A stretch of DNA of 64,000 nucleotides from Schaalia turicensis ACS-279-V-Col4 (GCF_000296505.1 NZ_JH815209.1:314908-378907); one strand, 5' to 3'. Shown: positions 34,584 through 44,996, numbered from the stretch's first letter. Notes: a model not told the origin generated them from the letters alone. Translations and numbers: made by a program.

Positions 34584-35345
34584 ATGACAACTCTTATTCC
34601 GTTCACTTTTTCCGACTCTGTCAAGGGCTCACCCGTCGTTTCAGTTGCGCCTGTAGCCCAGAAGAAAGAGTCTCTTGCTGCTCGCCTCAACTGGTTGCGT
34701 GCAGGCGTTCTTGGCGCCAATGACGGAATCGTGTCGATTTCGGGTCTTCTTGTTGGCGTCGCAGCTGTGAACCCGGCAAACACGAAGGCCATCGCTATTG
34801 CGGGTGTAGCCGGGATCGTTTCTGCAGCCCTATCAATGTCCGTCGGCGAATACGTCTCCGTTTCCACCCAACGTGACACGGAACGAAAGATTGTCGCCGA
34901 CCAGAAGGCTGCCCTGGTGGCTGATCCAGCTGGTCAAGAAAAGCGCCTTGCGTCCTTGTGGGAAGAACGAGGCCTGCCGAAAGACACCGCGACGTTGGTA
35001 GCACGGACGTTAAGCGAAAGTGACGCACTGGATGCTCACCTGTCGCTTGAGCACAACATTGACCACGACGATCTGACGAACCCGTGGGTGGCAGCGGGAT
35101 CTTCCTTCCTTGCCTTCCTCTTTGGATCGCTCCTCCCTCTGCTCACGATGCTGTTGTTCCCACCCAGCATGCGTATCCCCGCAACATTCGTCGCCGTCCT
35201 TGTTGCGCTCGGTTTGACTGGGTGGATCTCAGCGATTCTTGGTCGCGCACCTCGCCTTCCCGCAATTGCACGTCTGCTCGTTGGCGGCAGCGTCGCAATG
35301 ACACTGACCTTCGCCGTCGGCCACATATTCGGCGTCGCAGTCTGA
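34584..35345 (+). CDS. VIT1/CCC1-family iron/manganese transporter
   Basis: 253 residues. LRAGVLGANDGIVSISGLLVGVAA is the first membrane span region of the family (Asp and Gly at the ion path), AALSMSVGEYVSVSTQRD the conserved second; then a cytoplasmic helical loop with Glu-rich segments (residues ~95-165), and three more spans. Plant and yeast relatives put Fe2+ or Mn2+ into vacuoles; bacterial ones are thought to export metal from the cytoplasm. Metal not determined. It has its own promoter region and a downstream hairpin. Confidence 0.92.
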   Translation: MTTLIPFTFSDSVKGSPVVSVAPVAQKKESLAARLNWLRAGVLGANDGIVSISGLLVGVAAVNPANTKAIAIAGVAGIVSAALSMSVGEYVSVSTQRDTERKIVADQKAALVADPAGQEKRLASLWEERGLPKDTATLVARTLSESDALDAHLSLEHNIDHDDLTNPWVAAGSSFLAFLFGSLLPLLTMLLFPPSMRIPATFVAVLVALGLTGWISAILGRAPRLPAIARLLVGGSVAMTLTFAVGHIFGVAV

Positions 35346-35354
35346 AAAACGCGG

Positions 35355-35387
35355 CCGGCCTCGTCAATTCGGCGACGAGGCCGGTTT
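35355..35387 (+). terminator. terminator after the VIT1-family gene, GGCCTCGT stem
   Basis: CCGGCCTCGTC (35355-35365) pairs perfectly with GACGAGGCCGG (35374-35384), followed by TTT. Confidence 0.82.
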
Positions 35388-35476
35388 GGTTTATCTGAAA
35401 CTGACCGCATACGCAAACACGAACCAGCAGCCCCGCGCTGACCACGCGAGCGCCCCAACTGACGTAGGCTGGTGAC

Positions 35477-37525
35477 GTGAGCGACATTCTTCTTCCTCGA
35501 ATCCCAGTCACTGAAGTTTTCCCTGTCGTTGAAGACGGCACGTTGGCCGCAAAGGCAACAGAAAACGAGCCTCTTCCCATTCGCGCGACGGTTTTCCGCG
35601 AAGGACACGACGCATTTGCGGCCGAAGCGGTCTTGCTCGACCCCGATGGTGTCGAGCACATGCGCGCTCCAATGGCGGACATCGCACCCGGCCTTGACCG
35701 ATACGAAGCGTGGGTCAAACCCGATCGCCCCGGCACGTGGTCTTTCCGCGTCGATTCATGGTCGGACCCCTATGCCACGTGGCGTCACGACGCAACCATC
35801 AAAGTTGACGCAGGTGTCGACGTCGAATTGATGCTGGAAGAAGGCGCACTCCTGATGGAACGCGCCATCGACGGAAAAGCCCTGAACAACCCCCTGCAGC
35901 AGCCCCTCGATGCCAAGGACGCCGAGGTTCTGCGTGACGCCGCAGCCCACCTGCGCGATACGTCACGTTCGGTTCAGCAACGCCTGTCCGCGGGCGTGTC
36001 GTCACACGTGCGCGCCGTGTTCCGCGCCCACCCCGTACGTGACCTTCTTGGGTCTTCACGCGAATACCCTCTGGCCGTTGCCCGTGAGCGCGCCCTGACC
36101 GGTGCTTGGTATGAGATCTTCCCGCGTTCAGCCGGCGCGTTCCAGCGCGAAGATGGATCGTGGGTGTCGGGAACTCTAAAGCAGGCTTCCTACGAGCTCG
36201 ACCGCATTGCTGAAATGGGCTTCGATGTCGTCTATCTGACACCTATTCACCCGATCGGCACGACAAATCGTAAGGGTAAGAACAATACACTGGTCGCCTA
36301 CGAGGGCGATCCGGGTTCCCCCTACGGCATTGGTTCCCCCGATGGTGGACACGATGCGATTCACCCCGAGCTGGGCGATTTCAATGATTTCGACGATTTC
36401 GTTGAGCGCGCGTTAGAGCTTGGACTTGAAGTCGCCCTCGACTTCGCGTTGCAGTGCTCCCCCGATCACCCGTGGGTCACCGAACACCCCGAATGGTTCA
36501 CAACCCGCGCCGACGGTTCGATTGCATTCGCGGAGAATCCGCCGAAGAAGTACCAGGACATCTATCCGCTGAACTTCGACAACGACTATGACGGCATCTA
36601 CGAGGCCATTCGTGATGTCCTCGAAGTGTGGATTGAGCACGGCGTGACGATCTTCCGCGTTGATAACCCGCACACGAAGCCGGTGCGTTTCTGGCAGGAA
36701 ATCATCGCTGACGTTCACGATACGCACCCGGAGATTGTTTTCCTCGCTGAGGCATTTACTCGCCCCGCGATGATGCGCACCTTGGGCGCAGTCGGATTCG
36801 ATCAGTCCTACACGTACTTTGCCTGGCGTACTGAAAAGCAGGAGATCGAAGAGTATCTGACCGAGGTTTCGACGCAAACCGCTCACCTGATGCGTCCGAG
36901 CTTCTGGCCGACCACTCACGATATTTTGACCCCGCAGATGACGACGGGCGGTACCGCGATCTTTGCGATTCGTGCAATGCTCGCTGCTCTTGGCGCTCCG
37001 AACTGGGGGATTTACTCGGGCTACGAGTTCGTTGAGAATGTTCAGCGTCCCGGCTTTGAAGAGCAGAACGATAACGAGAAGTATGAGTTCCGCCCGCGTA
37101 ACTGGGAAGATGCTGAGCCTCTTGGCATTACGCGCTTGTTCACCCTGTTGAATGCTGCTCGCGCGAAGCACCCTGCCCTGCGTCAGCTTCACCAGCTTCG
37201 GATTCACCCAACCTCTCACCCAGAGATCATTTGTTTCTCCAAGCAGGTTTCCGGAGTATTCACCGAGTCCGGGAACACGGACACGGTGATCTGCATCGTG
37301 TCGCTCAATCCTCATGAAGGTGTGTCAGGCACCGTGCACATTGATCTGAACGACCTGGGAATTCAAACCGCCGGTGGTCATTTCCGCGTTGTCGACGAGC
37401 TTGACGGCACCACCTACACCTGGGGATCCGAAGGCTGGGTTGACCTTTCCCCCGTTACTCGTCTTGGTCATGTGTTCTCTGTTGAGCCCACAACTGACCT
37501 CGAACCTTGGACCAACCGACACTGA
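35477..37525 (+). CDS. glgE: alpha-1,4-glucan:maltose-1-phosphate maltosyltransferase
   Basis: Extends alpha-glucan by maltose units from maltose-1-phosphate. In 682 residues: an N-terminal beta domain ([20 protein letters not shown]), the marker [10 protein letters not shown] near 210-218, and a GH13_3 barrel with nucleophile D396 in [11 protein letters not shown] and acid/base E425 in FLAEAF. These positions are within two residues of those of the Streptomyces enzyme. GTG 35477 matches the family start. glgB follows 91 bases on and maltokinase after it, so the maltose-1-phosphate route is complete except for the maltose source. Confidence 0.97.
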   Translation: MSDILLPRIPVTEVFPVVEDGTLAAKATENEPLPIRATVFREGHDAFAAEAVLLDPDGVEHMRAPMADIAPGLDRYEAWVKPDRPGTWSFRVDSWSDPYATWRHDATIKVDAGVDVELMLEEGALLMERAIDGKALNNPLQQPLDAKDAEVLRDAAAHLRDTSRSVQQRLSAGVSSHVRAVFRAHPVRDLLGSSREYPLAVARERALTGAWYEIFPRSAGAFQREDGSWVSGTLKQASYELDRIAEMGFDVVYLTPIHPIGTTNRKGKNNTLVAYEGDPGSPYGIGSPDGGHDAIHPELGDFNDFDDFVERALELGLEVALDFALQCSPDHPWVTEHPEWFTTRADGSIAFAENPPKKYQDIYPLNFDNDYDGIYEAIRDVLEVWIEHGVTIFRVDNPHTKPVRFWQEIIADVHDTHPEIVFLAEAFTRPAMMRTLGAVGFDQSYTYFAWRTEKQEIEEYLTEVSTQTAHLMRPSFWPTTHDILTPQMTTGGTAIFAIRAMLAALGAPNWGIYSGYEFVENVQRPGFEEQNDNEKYEFRPRNWEDAEPLGITRLFTLLNAARAKHPALRQLHQLRIHPTSHPEIICFSKQVSGVFTESGNTDTVICIVSLNPHEGVSGTVHIDLNDLGIQTAGGHFRVVDELDGTTYTWGSEGWVDLSPVTRLGHVFSVEPTTDLEPWTNRH

Positions 37526-37616
37526 CATCGAGAAAGGACGGCTCTCACGGTGTCTTATGGCGAATTTTAGTGTCGCCCATCTCACAAAGATGCCGATGAC
37601 GTGCGAGAATGTGGAC

Positions 37617-39818
37617 ATGACTAATGACTTGACCCCCATCCCCGTGGATCTAGCGACGCTCGATGCCGTTGGCAACGGCGCTCACTACAATCCTCACTCT
37701 GTCCTCGGCGCACATATTGGTGATTCATCAGTCACCATCCGCTCCGTTCATCACCTTGCTGATGCAGTCGACATTGTCACCGCAACCGCAGCGTACCCCG
37801 CGACCCACGAACACGCCGGCGTGTGGGTTGGCGTCCTTCCCGGTGAAGAAGTCCCCGACTATCGCGTTCGCGTCACCTACGGTGATCAGATCACGACTCT
37901 CGACGACCCCTACCACTACCTGCCAACGCTCGGCGAGATGGACACCTACCTCATCTCCGAAGGCCGTCATGAGCAGCTCTGGAAGGTTCTTGGCGCGCAC
38001 GTTAAGCACTACAGCGGCGACATGGGCGACGTCGACGGTGTTGCCTTCGCCGTGTGGGCACCGAACGCACGCGCTGTCCGCGTTGTCGGCGACTTCAACT
38101 TCTGGGACGGCACCGCAACCGCGATGCGTTCTCTTGGCTCGTCCGGCGTCTGGGAAATCTTCGTCCCCGGCGTCAAGGTAGGCGCACGCTACAAGTTCGA
38201 AATCCAAGGTCCCGGTGGCAACTGGTTCCAGAAGGCTGACCCCCTGGCACGCGCCACCGAAATACCGCCAGCAACAGCCTCCGTCGTCACCGACTACTAC
38301 CACGAGTGGACCGACGAAAAGTGGATGACTGACCGCGCCGAGCGCAACGTCCATGAAGGCCCGATGTCGATTTACGAGGTCCATGCTGGATCGTGGAAAC
38401 AGGGTCTGGGCTACCGCGGACTGGCTGACGAGCTTGTCCCCTACGTCAAGGAAATGGGCTTCACGCACGTTGAGTTCATGCCTATGGCGGAGCACCCCTT
38501 CGGCGGGTCGTGGGGCTACCAGGTGACCTCGTACTACGCACCCACCTCGCGTTTCGGCACACCCGACGATTTCCGCTACCTTGTCGACGAATTCCACAAG
38601 GCCGGAATTGGCGTCATTCTCGACTGGGTTCCCGCCCACTTCCCAAAGGACGACTGGGCGCTTGCTCGTTTCGACGGCACTCCCCTGTATGAGGATCCGG
38701 ATCCGTTGCGTGGCGAGCATCCTGACTGGGGAACCTACGTCTTCAACTTCGGTCGTCGCGAGGTCCGCAACTTCCTGGTTGCGAACGCCCTCTACTGGCT
38801 CGAAGACTTCCACATTGACGGTCTGCGCGTCGACGCTGTCGCCTCGATGCTCTACCTCGACTACTCGCGTAAGGACGGCCAGTGGCGTCCAAACCAGTAC
38901 GGTGGCCGCGAGAACCTTGAAGCGATTGAATTCCTGCAGGAAGCCAACGCGACTGCCTACCGCACGCATCCTGGCATTGTCATGATCGCAGAAGAATCAA
39001 CCGCATGGCCGGGCGTGACCGCACCGACCAGTGGTGGTGGCCTGGGCTTTGGCATGAAGTGGAACATGGGCTGGATGAACGACACCCTCCACTACATGGC
39101 AGAAGACCCGGTGAACAGGCGCTGGCACCACGGCGAACTCACATTCTCGCTGGTCTACGCATTCTCTGAGAACTACGTGCTACCGATCTCCCACGATGAA
39201 GTTGTTCACGGCAAGGGCACCGTCGTCGAGAAGATGCCCGGTGACGACTGGCAGCGTTTCGCTGGCACCAAGGCACTGTACGCCTACCAGTGGTCGCACC
39301 CCGGCAAGCAACTCCTGTTCATGGGTCAAGAGATCGCCCAGCGCCAGGAATGGAACGAGTCCTACTCGCTCGACTGGTGGATCACCGACTTCGAAGGCCA
39401 CGCTGGCGTTCAAGCGCTGGTCTCCCGACTCAACCACCTGTACGCCCAAAATCCTGCTTTCTGGGATGACGACTACACGGGCTTCGAGTGGATCGATGCA
39501 TCCGACGGGGATCACAACCTCATCACCTACCTGCGTAAGGGCAAGCGCGAAGGCACCGAACAGCCGGTCGTCGTCTGCGCAGCAAACTTCGCTGGTAACC
39601 CGCATGAGGGCTACCGAGTGGGACTGCCCTTCGGCGGCGAATGGACTGAAATCCTCAACACCGACTCCGAAGAATTCGCAGGCTCCGGCGTGACCAACCC
39701 AGGTGTGATCATCGCAGAACCGATCCCGTGGAACGGCCGCCCGTTCTCAGTCGAGCTGCGTATTCCGCCGCTCGGTGGACTCTGGCTGGCACCCGTCACG
39801 CCTGACACAAAGCACTGA
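37617..39818 (+). CDS. glgB: 1,4-alpha-glucan branching enzyme
   Basis: Makes alpha-1,6 branches. 733 residues: two N-terminal beta domains ([30 protein letters not shown]), GH13_9 barrel with D406 in [11 protein letters not shown]459 in IAEES and D527 in [12 protein letters not shown], then an all-beta C-terminus. The frame is open far upstream into glgE's 3' end; ATG 37617 is chosen because family similarity starts at once, though the ribosome site (GAGAA) is weak and an earlier ATG at 37596 is possible. Lies between glgE and maltokinase, as in other actinobacteria. Confidence 0.96.
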   Translation: MTNDLTPIPVDLATLDAVGNGAHYNPHSVLGAHIGDSSVTIRSVHHLADAVDIVTATAAYPATHEHAGVWVGVLPGEEVPDYRVRVTYGDQITTLDDPYHYLPTLGEMDTYLISEGRHEQLWKVLGAHVKHYSGDMGDVDGVAFAVWAPNARAVRVVGDFNFWDGTATAMRSLGSSGVWEIFVPGVKVGARYKFEIQGPGGNWFQKADPLARATEIPPATASVVTDYYHEWTDEKWMTDRAERNVHEGPMSIYEVHAGSWKQGLGYRGLADELVPYVKEMGFTHVEFMPMAEHPFGGSWGYQVTSYYAPTSRFGTPDDFRYLVDEFHKAGIGVILDWVPAHFPKDDWALARFDGTPLYEDPDPLRGEHPDWGTYVFNFGRREVRNFLVANALYWLEDFHIDGLRVDAVASMLYLDYSRKDGQWRPNQYGGRENLEAIEFLQEANATAYRTHPGIVMIAEESTAWPGVTAPTSGGGLGFGMKWNMGWMNDTLHYMAEDPVNRRWHHGELTFSLVYAFSENYVLPISHDEVVHGKGTVVEKMPGDDWQRFAGTKALYAYQWSHPGKQLLFMGQEIAQRQEWNESYSLDWWITDFEGHAGVQALVSRLNHLYAQNPAFWDDDYTGFEWIDASDGDHNLITYLRKGKREGTEQPVVVCAANFAGNPHEGYRVGLPFGGEWTEILNTDSEEFAGSGVTNPGVIIAEPIPWNGRPFSVELRIPPLGGLWLAPVTPDTKH

Positions 39819-39828
39819 CACCTTCAGG

Positions 39829-39876
39829 GCGGACTCATTCATCGAACGAATGTCGATAGAATGAGTCCGCATTTTG
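39829..39876 (+). terminator. intrinsic terminator after glgB
   Basis: GCGGACTCATTC (39829-39840) pairs perfectly with GAATGAGTCCGC (39859-39870), followed by ATTTTG. It may lower read-through into maltokinase. Confidence 0.85.
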
Positions 39877-39955
39877 TGTTGCCCCCGCAAGGGCAGACAC
39901 ACATGCACCGCGCACCATCAACCGATGCTCCCCATCCGTCAAAGGAGACTAAACA

Positions 39956-41413
39956 GTGAACACCTCGACCTCGCACCTGTCGTGGCCCGCAGATGAGGAC
40001 CTCCTTGCCGGGCTCCACGCATGGATGCAGGACCGCCGTTGGTTTCCACTGAAAGGTGACGCAGCACCGACACTTGATGAACTCAGCATCCACGCCGATG
40101 TTGCATTGGGCGACACGATTCGTGATCTGTTGATCAGCGCGAAACGCCCCGACGCTCTCGACGAGGCCCCCGTTCTGATCCACGTCCCCTTGGCCCTAGC
40201 ACCCGCTTCAGACCTTGATTCCTTTGCTGTCGCCGGCGAAATCCCCGGATCGCATGGTTTCGTCATGGAAAGTACCCCCGAGGTCGCATTCATTGACGGT
40301 CCGCACCATCCCGATTTCTGGCGGGCGTGGGCGAGGCTTGCCCACACCCAGGGATCGTTCCTTGACGATGAGGGCATCGCTGCGATCGAAAGACGCGCCA
40401 ATAGCGGACGAGTCATGACCGGTGAGCAGTCGAATACGAACGTCGTCATGCGTAGCGGTGAAGGTGATCCTTATGCTGATGACATCGTCATCAAGCTTTT
40501 CCGCGTCCTCGCCGCAGGTCGCAACCCCGATGTCGAGGTGTCTGTTGCATTGGCAAAGGACGGGTGGGATCGCGTCCGCACACCCGTCGCATGGTCCACA
40601 CTCACTTGGAACGACGCTCTAACGGGCGAAACCATCCTGACCGACTCCGCGGTAGCCTGCACCTTCATTCCAGCCGCTGACGACGGTTTTGAACTCTTCT
40701 GCGACTATGCCACCCATGACAACCCAGCGAATGGAACAGTTCGTAGCTCCGCAAGAGCACTAGCATTCACTCTCGGTCAAACGACCGCCCAGATGCACTC
40801 CCATATGGCCGCCTCCCTGGGTACATCCGCCCCCGTTCCCCCCTCAGAGCTTGCCCACTCCCTGCGATCGCGCGCCTCGTGGGCGCTGGCAGAAGTCGCC
40901 TTCCTTGCAGAACGCATCCAGAATTTCGAAGAGAAAGTCGACCGCGTCTACGCGCGCCTCGAAGCTCTCGATCGCCTCGATGAAGCAACACGCATCCACG
41001 GCGACTACCACCTGGGGCAGGTCCTCCACGAAAAGGATCTTCCCAAAGGCGTAGAACCACGCTGGTTTGTTCTCGACTTCGAAGGAGAGCCCCTGCGTCC
41101 GCTTGCCGAACGCTCAATGCCTGACCAACCCATGCGCGATGTTGCCGGCATGCTCCGTTCCTTCGACTACGCGGCAGCCGTCGGAAAAGCCACCGACGAA
41201 ACATGGCGAACCGACATGCGCACCGCTTTCATCGATGGATACCGCGATTCATTCGGTGACATGAACGAGGCAGACAAAGAACGTAAGCGAGCACTGATCG
41301 TGGCCCTCGAACTCGACAAGGCTCTCTACGAAGCCGTGTACGAAGCACGAAACCGCCCCGACTGGATTGACATTCCAGTACGAGCCATCGAAGCTCTCAT
41401 CACTGAAGACTAA
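39956..41413 (+). CDS. mak: maltokinase (ATP:maltose 1-phosphotransferase)
   Basis: Phosphorylates maltose to maltose-1-phosphate, the GlgE donor. 485 residues: N-terminal cap domain (LHAWMQDRRWFPLKGD), an aminoglycoside-kinase-like core with MTGEQSNTNVV, IVIKLFRVL (ATP lysine), catalytic RIHGDYHLGQVLH and metal-binding WFVLDFEGEP. GTG 39956 follows AAAGGAG. In many actinobacteria this gene is next to or fused with treS; here it stands alone after glgB. A 16-bp hairpin follows it. Confidence 0.94.
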   Translation: MNTSTSHLSWPADEDLLAGLHAWMQDRRWFPLKGDAAPTLDELSIHADVALGDTIRDLLISAKRPDALDEAPVLIHVPLALAPASDLDSFAVAGEIPGSHGFVMESTPEVAFIDGPHHPDFWRAWARLAHTQGSFLDDEGIAAIERRANSGRVMTGEQSNTNVVMRSGEGDPYADDIVIKLFRVLAAGRNPDVEVSVALAKDGWDRVRTPVAWSTLTWNDALTGETILTDSAVACTFIPAADDGFELFCDYATHDNPANGTVRSSARALAFTLGQTTAQMHSHMAASLGTSAPVPPSELAHSLRSRASWALAEVAFLAERIQNFEEKVDRVYARLEALDRLDEATRIHGDYHLGQVLHEKDLPKGVEPRWFVLDFEGEPLRPLAERSMPDQPMRDVAGMLRSFDYAAAVGKATDETWRTDMRTAFIDGYRDSFGDMNEADKERKRALIVALELDKALYEAVYEARNRPDWIDIPVRAIEALITED

Positions 41414-41436
41414 AAGCGCCATCCCTGCGTCAACCA

Positions 41437-41473
41437 CTGCGGGGCGGGCATCACCACGATGCCCGCCCCGCAG
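41437..41473. terminator. hairpin between convergent mak and cnoX-like genes
   Basis: Perfect 16-bp GC-rich stem, CTGCGGGGCGGGCATC with its complement, five-base loop, between two convergent genes. The T-tail is weak in both directions. Confidence 0.75.
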
Positions 41474-41503
41474 AGTCTAAGAAAATCTTACTTTCTACGT
41501 CGC

Positions 41504-42391
41504 TCACACAAGCACGAGCGTCGACAAAATCATGCGCGCCTTCATGACATCGGGAGAGTTACCGGCGACGCGGAACAGATCCAGCAAGCGCAACCGCGCT
41601 GCATCCTTTGCTTCCGTGTCATCGGCCGTCGCAATGATCTTCAGCAACAGGTCAAACGCACCTTCGTGATCACCGGACGCAAAGAGAGCATCAGCATGGG
41701 CCGCCGGATCAGACGCATCAGCTGAAGCACTCCGCGCAGCAACACGCACACGCGCCAAGTGAGCCTTCGCGGCCTCGTCCTTCGGATTCAGATCCAGGAC
41801 CTTCTCCCACAAAGCGATCGCTTCATCCAGCTGTCCTGCTTCTTCGGCGCTAAGAGGAGCCTCGTGTGCAGGCGGAATCGGAGCAGCCGTATCCTCTTCG
41901 GACACCGCAATACGACCGTTAATCCCCATCTGAGCGCCAGCATCCAACACCTGATCAATGATCGGGCGCACCTGATCCTTCGGCGCAATTCCCTGGAACA
42001 ACGGAAGCGGACGCTGATTCATCAACGCCACAACGGCGGGTACACCCTGAATCTGGAACGCCTGCGCAATGTGAGGCGACGCATCAACATCGCCAGTCGC
42101 CAACTGGAAACGACCCGCATAGTCGCGAGCAAGATCCTCCATCGAAGCAACAAACGGCTTCGACTCCAATTGTGACGACGAATACATGACAATGATAACC
42201 GGAACGGTCGCTGAATTCGCCATCAGATCTTGGAAGTTCTCTTCACTGACCTGCACAACCAGTGGCACATTCAACCCCACCTGAGCCTCAGGTGAGCCCG
42301 TTTCCTGGCCAGAAACCTGAGCGGAAGCTAAAGCCCCCAGCTCCACCGCCCCATGGGAGTCAGCAGGCATCATGCTCGATTCATTCGGCAT
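41504..42391 (-). CDS. thioredoxin-fold plus TPR protein, CnoX/YbbN-like
   Basis: 295 residues: thioredoxin fold at about 40-150 (VPLVVQVSEENFQDLM, VPVIIVMYSS, GDVDASPHIAQAFQIQGVPA), then TPR-like helices (AGQLDEAIALWEKVLDLNPK; GDHEGAFDLLLKII). The redox site is SSSQLES, with no CxxC, so it cannot act as a thioredoxin; CnoX-type proteins are chaperones that hold unfolded proteins and pass them to GroEL or DnaK. GGAGG precedes ATG 42391. Next upstream are an unknown lipoprotein and a membrane protein on the same strand, followed by nucS. Confidence 0.88.
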   Translation of the reverse strand: MPNESSMMPADSHGAVELGALASAQVSGQETGSPEAQVGLNVPLVVQVSEENFQDLMANSATVPVIIVMYSSSQLESKPFVASMEDLARDYAGRFQLATGDVDASPHIAQAFQIQGVPAVVALMNQRPLPLFQGIAPKDQVRPIIDQVLDAGAQMGINGRIAVSEEDTAAPIPPAHEAPLSAEEAGQLDEAIALWEKVLDLNPKDEAAKAHLARVRVAARSASADASDPAAHADALFASGDHEGAFDLLLKIIATADDTEAKDAARLRLLDLFRVAGNSPDVMKARMILSTLVLV

Positions 42392-42462
42392 TGTTCCTCC
42401 AATGCATTTCAGACATACGTCGGCGGCAGTACCAATCAAGCGCCCCTCGAAGTGTGAGAACT

Positions 42463-43464
42463 CTAGTTACCGGGGTTCGTTGATTCGTCCATCGTCACGG
42501 ATTCAAGAACACGTTCAGCGCCGATAATACGCGCGACACCGCCTTGTTCGCTCGACGGAATGTTCATCATCACGGTCGCCACGTAGGTTGCAACCGCAGT
42601 GCCCTTAACCGAATCATCATCTCCTGCGTTCATAGTTGCCGTCTGGCCCCCCAGCCGCATCGTCGAGCCGGCAACCGTACGAGAGTATGTCAACGTGTAC
42701 GAGAATGTCGTAGCGACAAGAGCCGAACCATCTTCCAGTACAACGCCCGTCACCGGGTTCTCCGTCAGTCTTGCCGACGCAGTCACATTACCGGCAGCTG
42801 CCAGCGAGGAATTCAACGACGATGCCGCATCAAGGTACTTGGACGTGAACTCGTCCGAAGCGAAGTGTTCATTCGAAGACAAAGATGCGTTCAGCATGTC
42901 CACATACGCTTGCGCAGCGTCACCGGGTGTCATGACAAACCCCTCGGTGTCATTCGTTACGTATGCCGACCCCTTCGTCACCGCAGGGGTGGTCAGAGAA
43001 GTTCCCCCGAGCATACGCGCCCATGCAACCAGCGAGTATTCGCTACGAGCATCGTTCTGCACGAGCATCTCGATGACGGGCAACTGCGACGTGTCGGCTT
43101 GGCGGATATTCACGATGGCACGAGGCCACTGCAACGAGTTTGTCACTGCTGTCGTCTGAGGAGTCAGGTCAAGCTGGGTAACAGCCTCACCGGACGCAAC
43201 AGAGTAAGCGTATTGGGCTTTACGCATACGAGCTGCGCCACCGGAAATACGGCCGTCAAAGACGTCACCATTGAGCGCTTCATCAGCACTGTTCAACGTT
43301 TCTTGAGCCTCTGCCAGCGCTGACGAAATCCGCTCTTGATCAAGGTTCGGCGAAACGGAGGCCGACTGGTTGGTGTCAGAAACAGTCAGTTCTCCCCCGC
43401 CACATCCAGCCAGGCCAAGCGTCGCTACAAGAGCAGTCGAAAAGACGAGAGTGCGTCGTTTCAT
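42463..43464 (-). CDS. predicted lipoprotein of unknown function
   Basis: 333 residues. A signal peptide with a lipobox, LVATLGLAGC, predicts cleavage and lipidation at C21. The mature protein is Ala/Ser/Thr-rich, with a helical part (ISSALAEAQETLNSADEALN) and then repeated beta-like segments up to the C-terminus. I recognise no family. AAGGAG lies before ATG 43464, only 14 bases after the stop of the two-TM gene, so the two are co-transcribed and probably act together in the envelope. The residues after position ~190 (YVDMLNASLSSNEHF) could form a ligand-binding or transpeptidase-adjacent domain, but this is guesswork. Confidence 0.75.
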   Translation of the reverse strand: MKRRTLVFSTALVATLGLAGCGGGELTVSDTNQSASVSPNLDQERISSALAEAQETLNSADEALNGDVFDGRISGGAARMRKAQYAYSVASGEAVTQLDLTPQTTAVTNSLQWPRAIVNIRQADTSQLPVIEMLVQNDARSEYSLVAWARMLGGTSLTTPAVTKGSAYVTNDTEGFVMTPGDAAQAYVDMLNASLSSNEHFASDEFTSKYLDAASSLNSSLAAAGNVTASARLTENPVTGVVLEDGSALVATTFSYTLTYSRTVAGSTMRLGGQTATMNAGDDDSVKGTAVATYVATVMMNIPSSEQGGVARIIGAERVLESVTMDESTNPGN

Positions 43465-43478
43465 TGCAATCTCCTTCG

Positions 43479-44996
43479 TCAATTCTTCTTCAACCAGCGA
43501 GACATGAGCTTCGTCCACGAGTCACTTCCGCTACGGGAAGCAGACGAGGATTCTTCAGACTCTGATCCCGCAGACTCATCAGAATCCGTCTGGTGCACAA
43601 TCGGAATCAGGCCGGTGTTGAACTCGCGTCCATCAATCACGATCTTCTCTTCGCCCTTCTCACGGGCTTCGCGCAGTGCGCGACGGCTTGGAAGTGTGAC
43701 GCCGGGGCGGATGCTCGACAGATCGATGATGCCGGTATCGGTTGAGACCTTCTCGGGCGGATCCTGGTCTTCGGTGCCCGTCCATTCACCGTGGCGACCA
43801 GCCACCGGCTTCACAGTCTCTTCTGCTTCGGGGACTTCTTCTGAGGTGTTGTCTTCGCCCCCAGCTGAATCTTCAGATTCAGCTTGAGCAACCTGCTCAC
43901 TGTCGTCGGAAACAGGGGCACCATCAATGGTCACATCATCGAAAGTGGTTGCGTCACTGGTTTCTTCAGTGATTTCGCCGCCGTTTAGTCGGTCATCCGT
44001 CGCCCATTCGTCGATTGCCTGAGCTACTGCCTCTTCAGAATCGCTGACCTTGTCTGTAACTTCAGCATCTGCGACTTGGGGGGCTTCATCAGAAGTGTCC
44101 TGTTGCGCAGACTCTTCGTTTTCCTCGGTGGAAGCGTCCTGAATAGAAGCTTCTTCGGCCTTCTTTGCATCGGCTAGGGCGCTCACCGCATTAACGTCAA
44201 TTGCTTGAGTATCGGTCGAGTCAGCGCTACGACGCTCTTCCAGCGCCTTCGCGCGCTCGGCACGATGACGAAGAAGCTGGTAACGGCTCAGGAATGCCAC
44301 ACCTGCGATCAACGCAAACAAGATCGCAAGAATAAAGGAAACAATCGCAAGAGTATTCACACTACGGGTTGCCCACGTCAGTGTCAGGGTCGTATCAGAA
44401 GCACCCGACGCAGAGACTGCCAGCACCGAAAGACCAGCGGAAACATCATCTAAAGACACAGATACCGTGCCTTCACCCGTCACGGAGTGCAACCACATAT
44501 CAGACTTGGATGCGTCGGCAACCAACTGAGCAGGCTCAGTCCCCACCTGAGATTGAGTAGCACCAGATTGTGCACCTGACTGAGCACCGGAGTGCGCCGT
44601 ATCCGAGCCAGACTGAGCACCAGACTGTGCACTCGACTGACCGGTATCACCAGCAACGCCTTCGTGCTGATTCACCTTCAGGACACTACGATCCGAGGTC
44701 AGACCAACAACTTCGGTGTAGGGATCGTTCCCGATCCAACCGAGGACGTCACCGGGAGTGCCGACACCCAGTGTCAGCTCAGCGCCCGATTTTGACGTCG
44801 CCGTCACGACAACGTTCTTGTCAAGCAACGGCAGAACGCGGTCACGCGTCATGATGATCGCCGTTGGCGACTCAATAGACGACGACAGTTCCTTTGGTGG
44901 CTGAAAAACGGTCAGAGCAAGGACACCAATGATCACAAAAACCAGTGCAATCGCGCCAGCGGTGGTAGCAGCGGCGTACGCCTTGATTCGGTCCAC
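43479..44996 (-). CDS. two-TM membrane protein with Ser/Gln repeat and long acidic tail, unknown
   Basis: 505 residues. Two predicted spans, ~13-31 and ~214-236, suggest N-terminus inside, residues 32-213 outside, and a cytoplasmic tail of ~270 residues. The outside part includes a Gln/Ser/Gly repeat (119-150). The tail is strongly acidic (Glu, Asp, Ser, Thr) and ends with a basic segment containing LPSRRALREAREK, a motif common in actinobacterial membrane proteins with disordered tails. No enzyme motif was found. It precedes a lipoprotein gene by 14 bases. The name is left empty because no family is recognised. Confidence 0.75.
   Translation of the reverse strand: MDRIKAYAAATTAGAIALVFVIIGVLALTVFQPPKELSSSIESPTAIIMTRDRVLPLLDKNVVVTATSKSGAELTLGVGTPGDVLGWIGNDPYTEVVGLTSDRSVLKVNQHEGVAGDTGQSSAQSGAQSGSDTAHSGAQSGAQSGATQSQVGTEPAQLVADASKSDMWLHSVTGEGTVSVSLDDVSAGLSVLAVSASGASDTTLTLTWATRSVNTLAIVSFILAILFALIAGVAFLSRYQLLRHRAERAKALEERRSADSTDTQAIDVNAVSALADAKKAEEASIQDASTEENEESAQQDTSDEAPQVADAEVTDKVSDSEEAVAQAIDEWATDDRLNGGEITEETSDATTFDDVTIDGAPVSDDSEQVAQAESEDSAGGEDNTSEEVPEAEETVKPVAGRHGEWTGTEDQDPPEKVSTDTGIIDLSSIRPGVTLPSRRALREAREKGEEKIVIDGREFNTGLIPIVHQTDSDESAGSESEESSSASRSGSDSWTKLMSRWLKKN
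44547..44642 (-). repeat. in-gene tandem repeat coding for Ser-Gly-Ala-Gln units
   Basis: Encodes residues 119-150 of the two-TM protein, with at least five SGAQ-like units (SSAQSGAQSG, HSGAQSGAQSG). Degenerate 12-base units; copy number could vary between strains. Confidence 0.75.

Noticed and set aside
36413..37315. 300-codon minus-strand open frame inside glgE
   Set aside because: Antisense shadow of glgE.
37728..38969. 413-codon minus-strand open frame inside glgB
   Set aside because: Entirely antisense to glgB, which has all catalytic motifs.
44547..44642. Possible CRISPR-like repeat array
   Set aside because: Short, uninterrupted, coding units within one open frame; no spacers and no cas genes.
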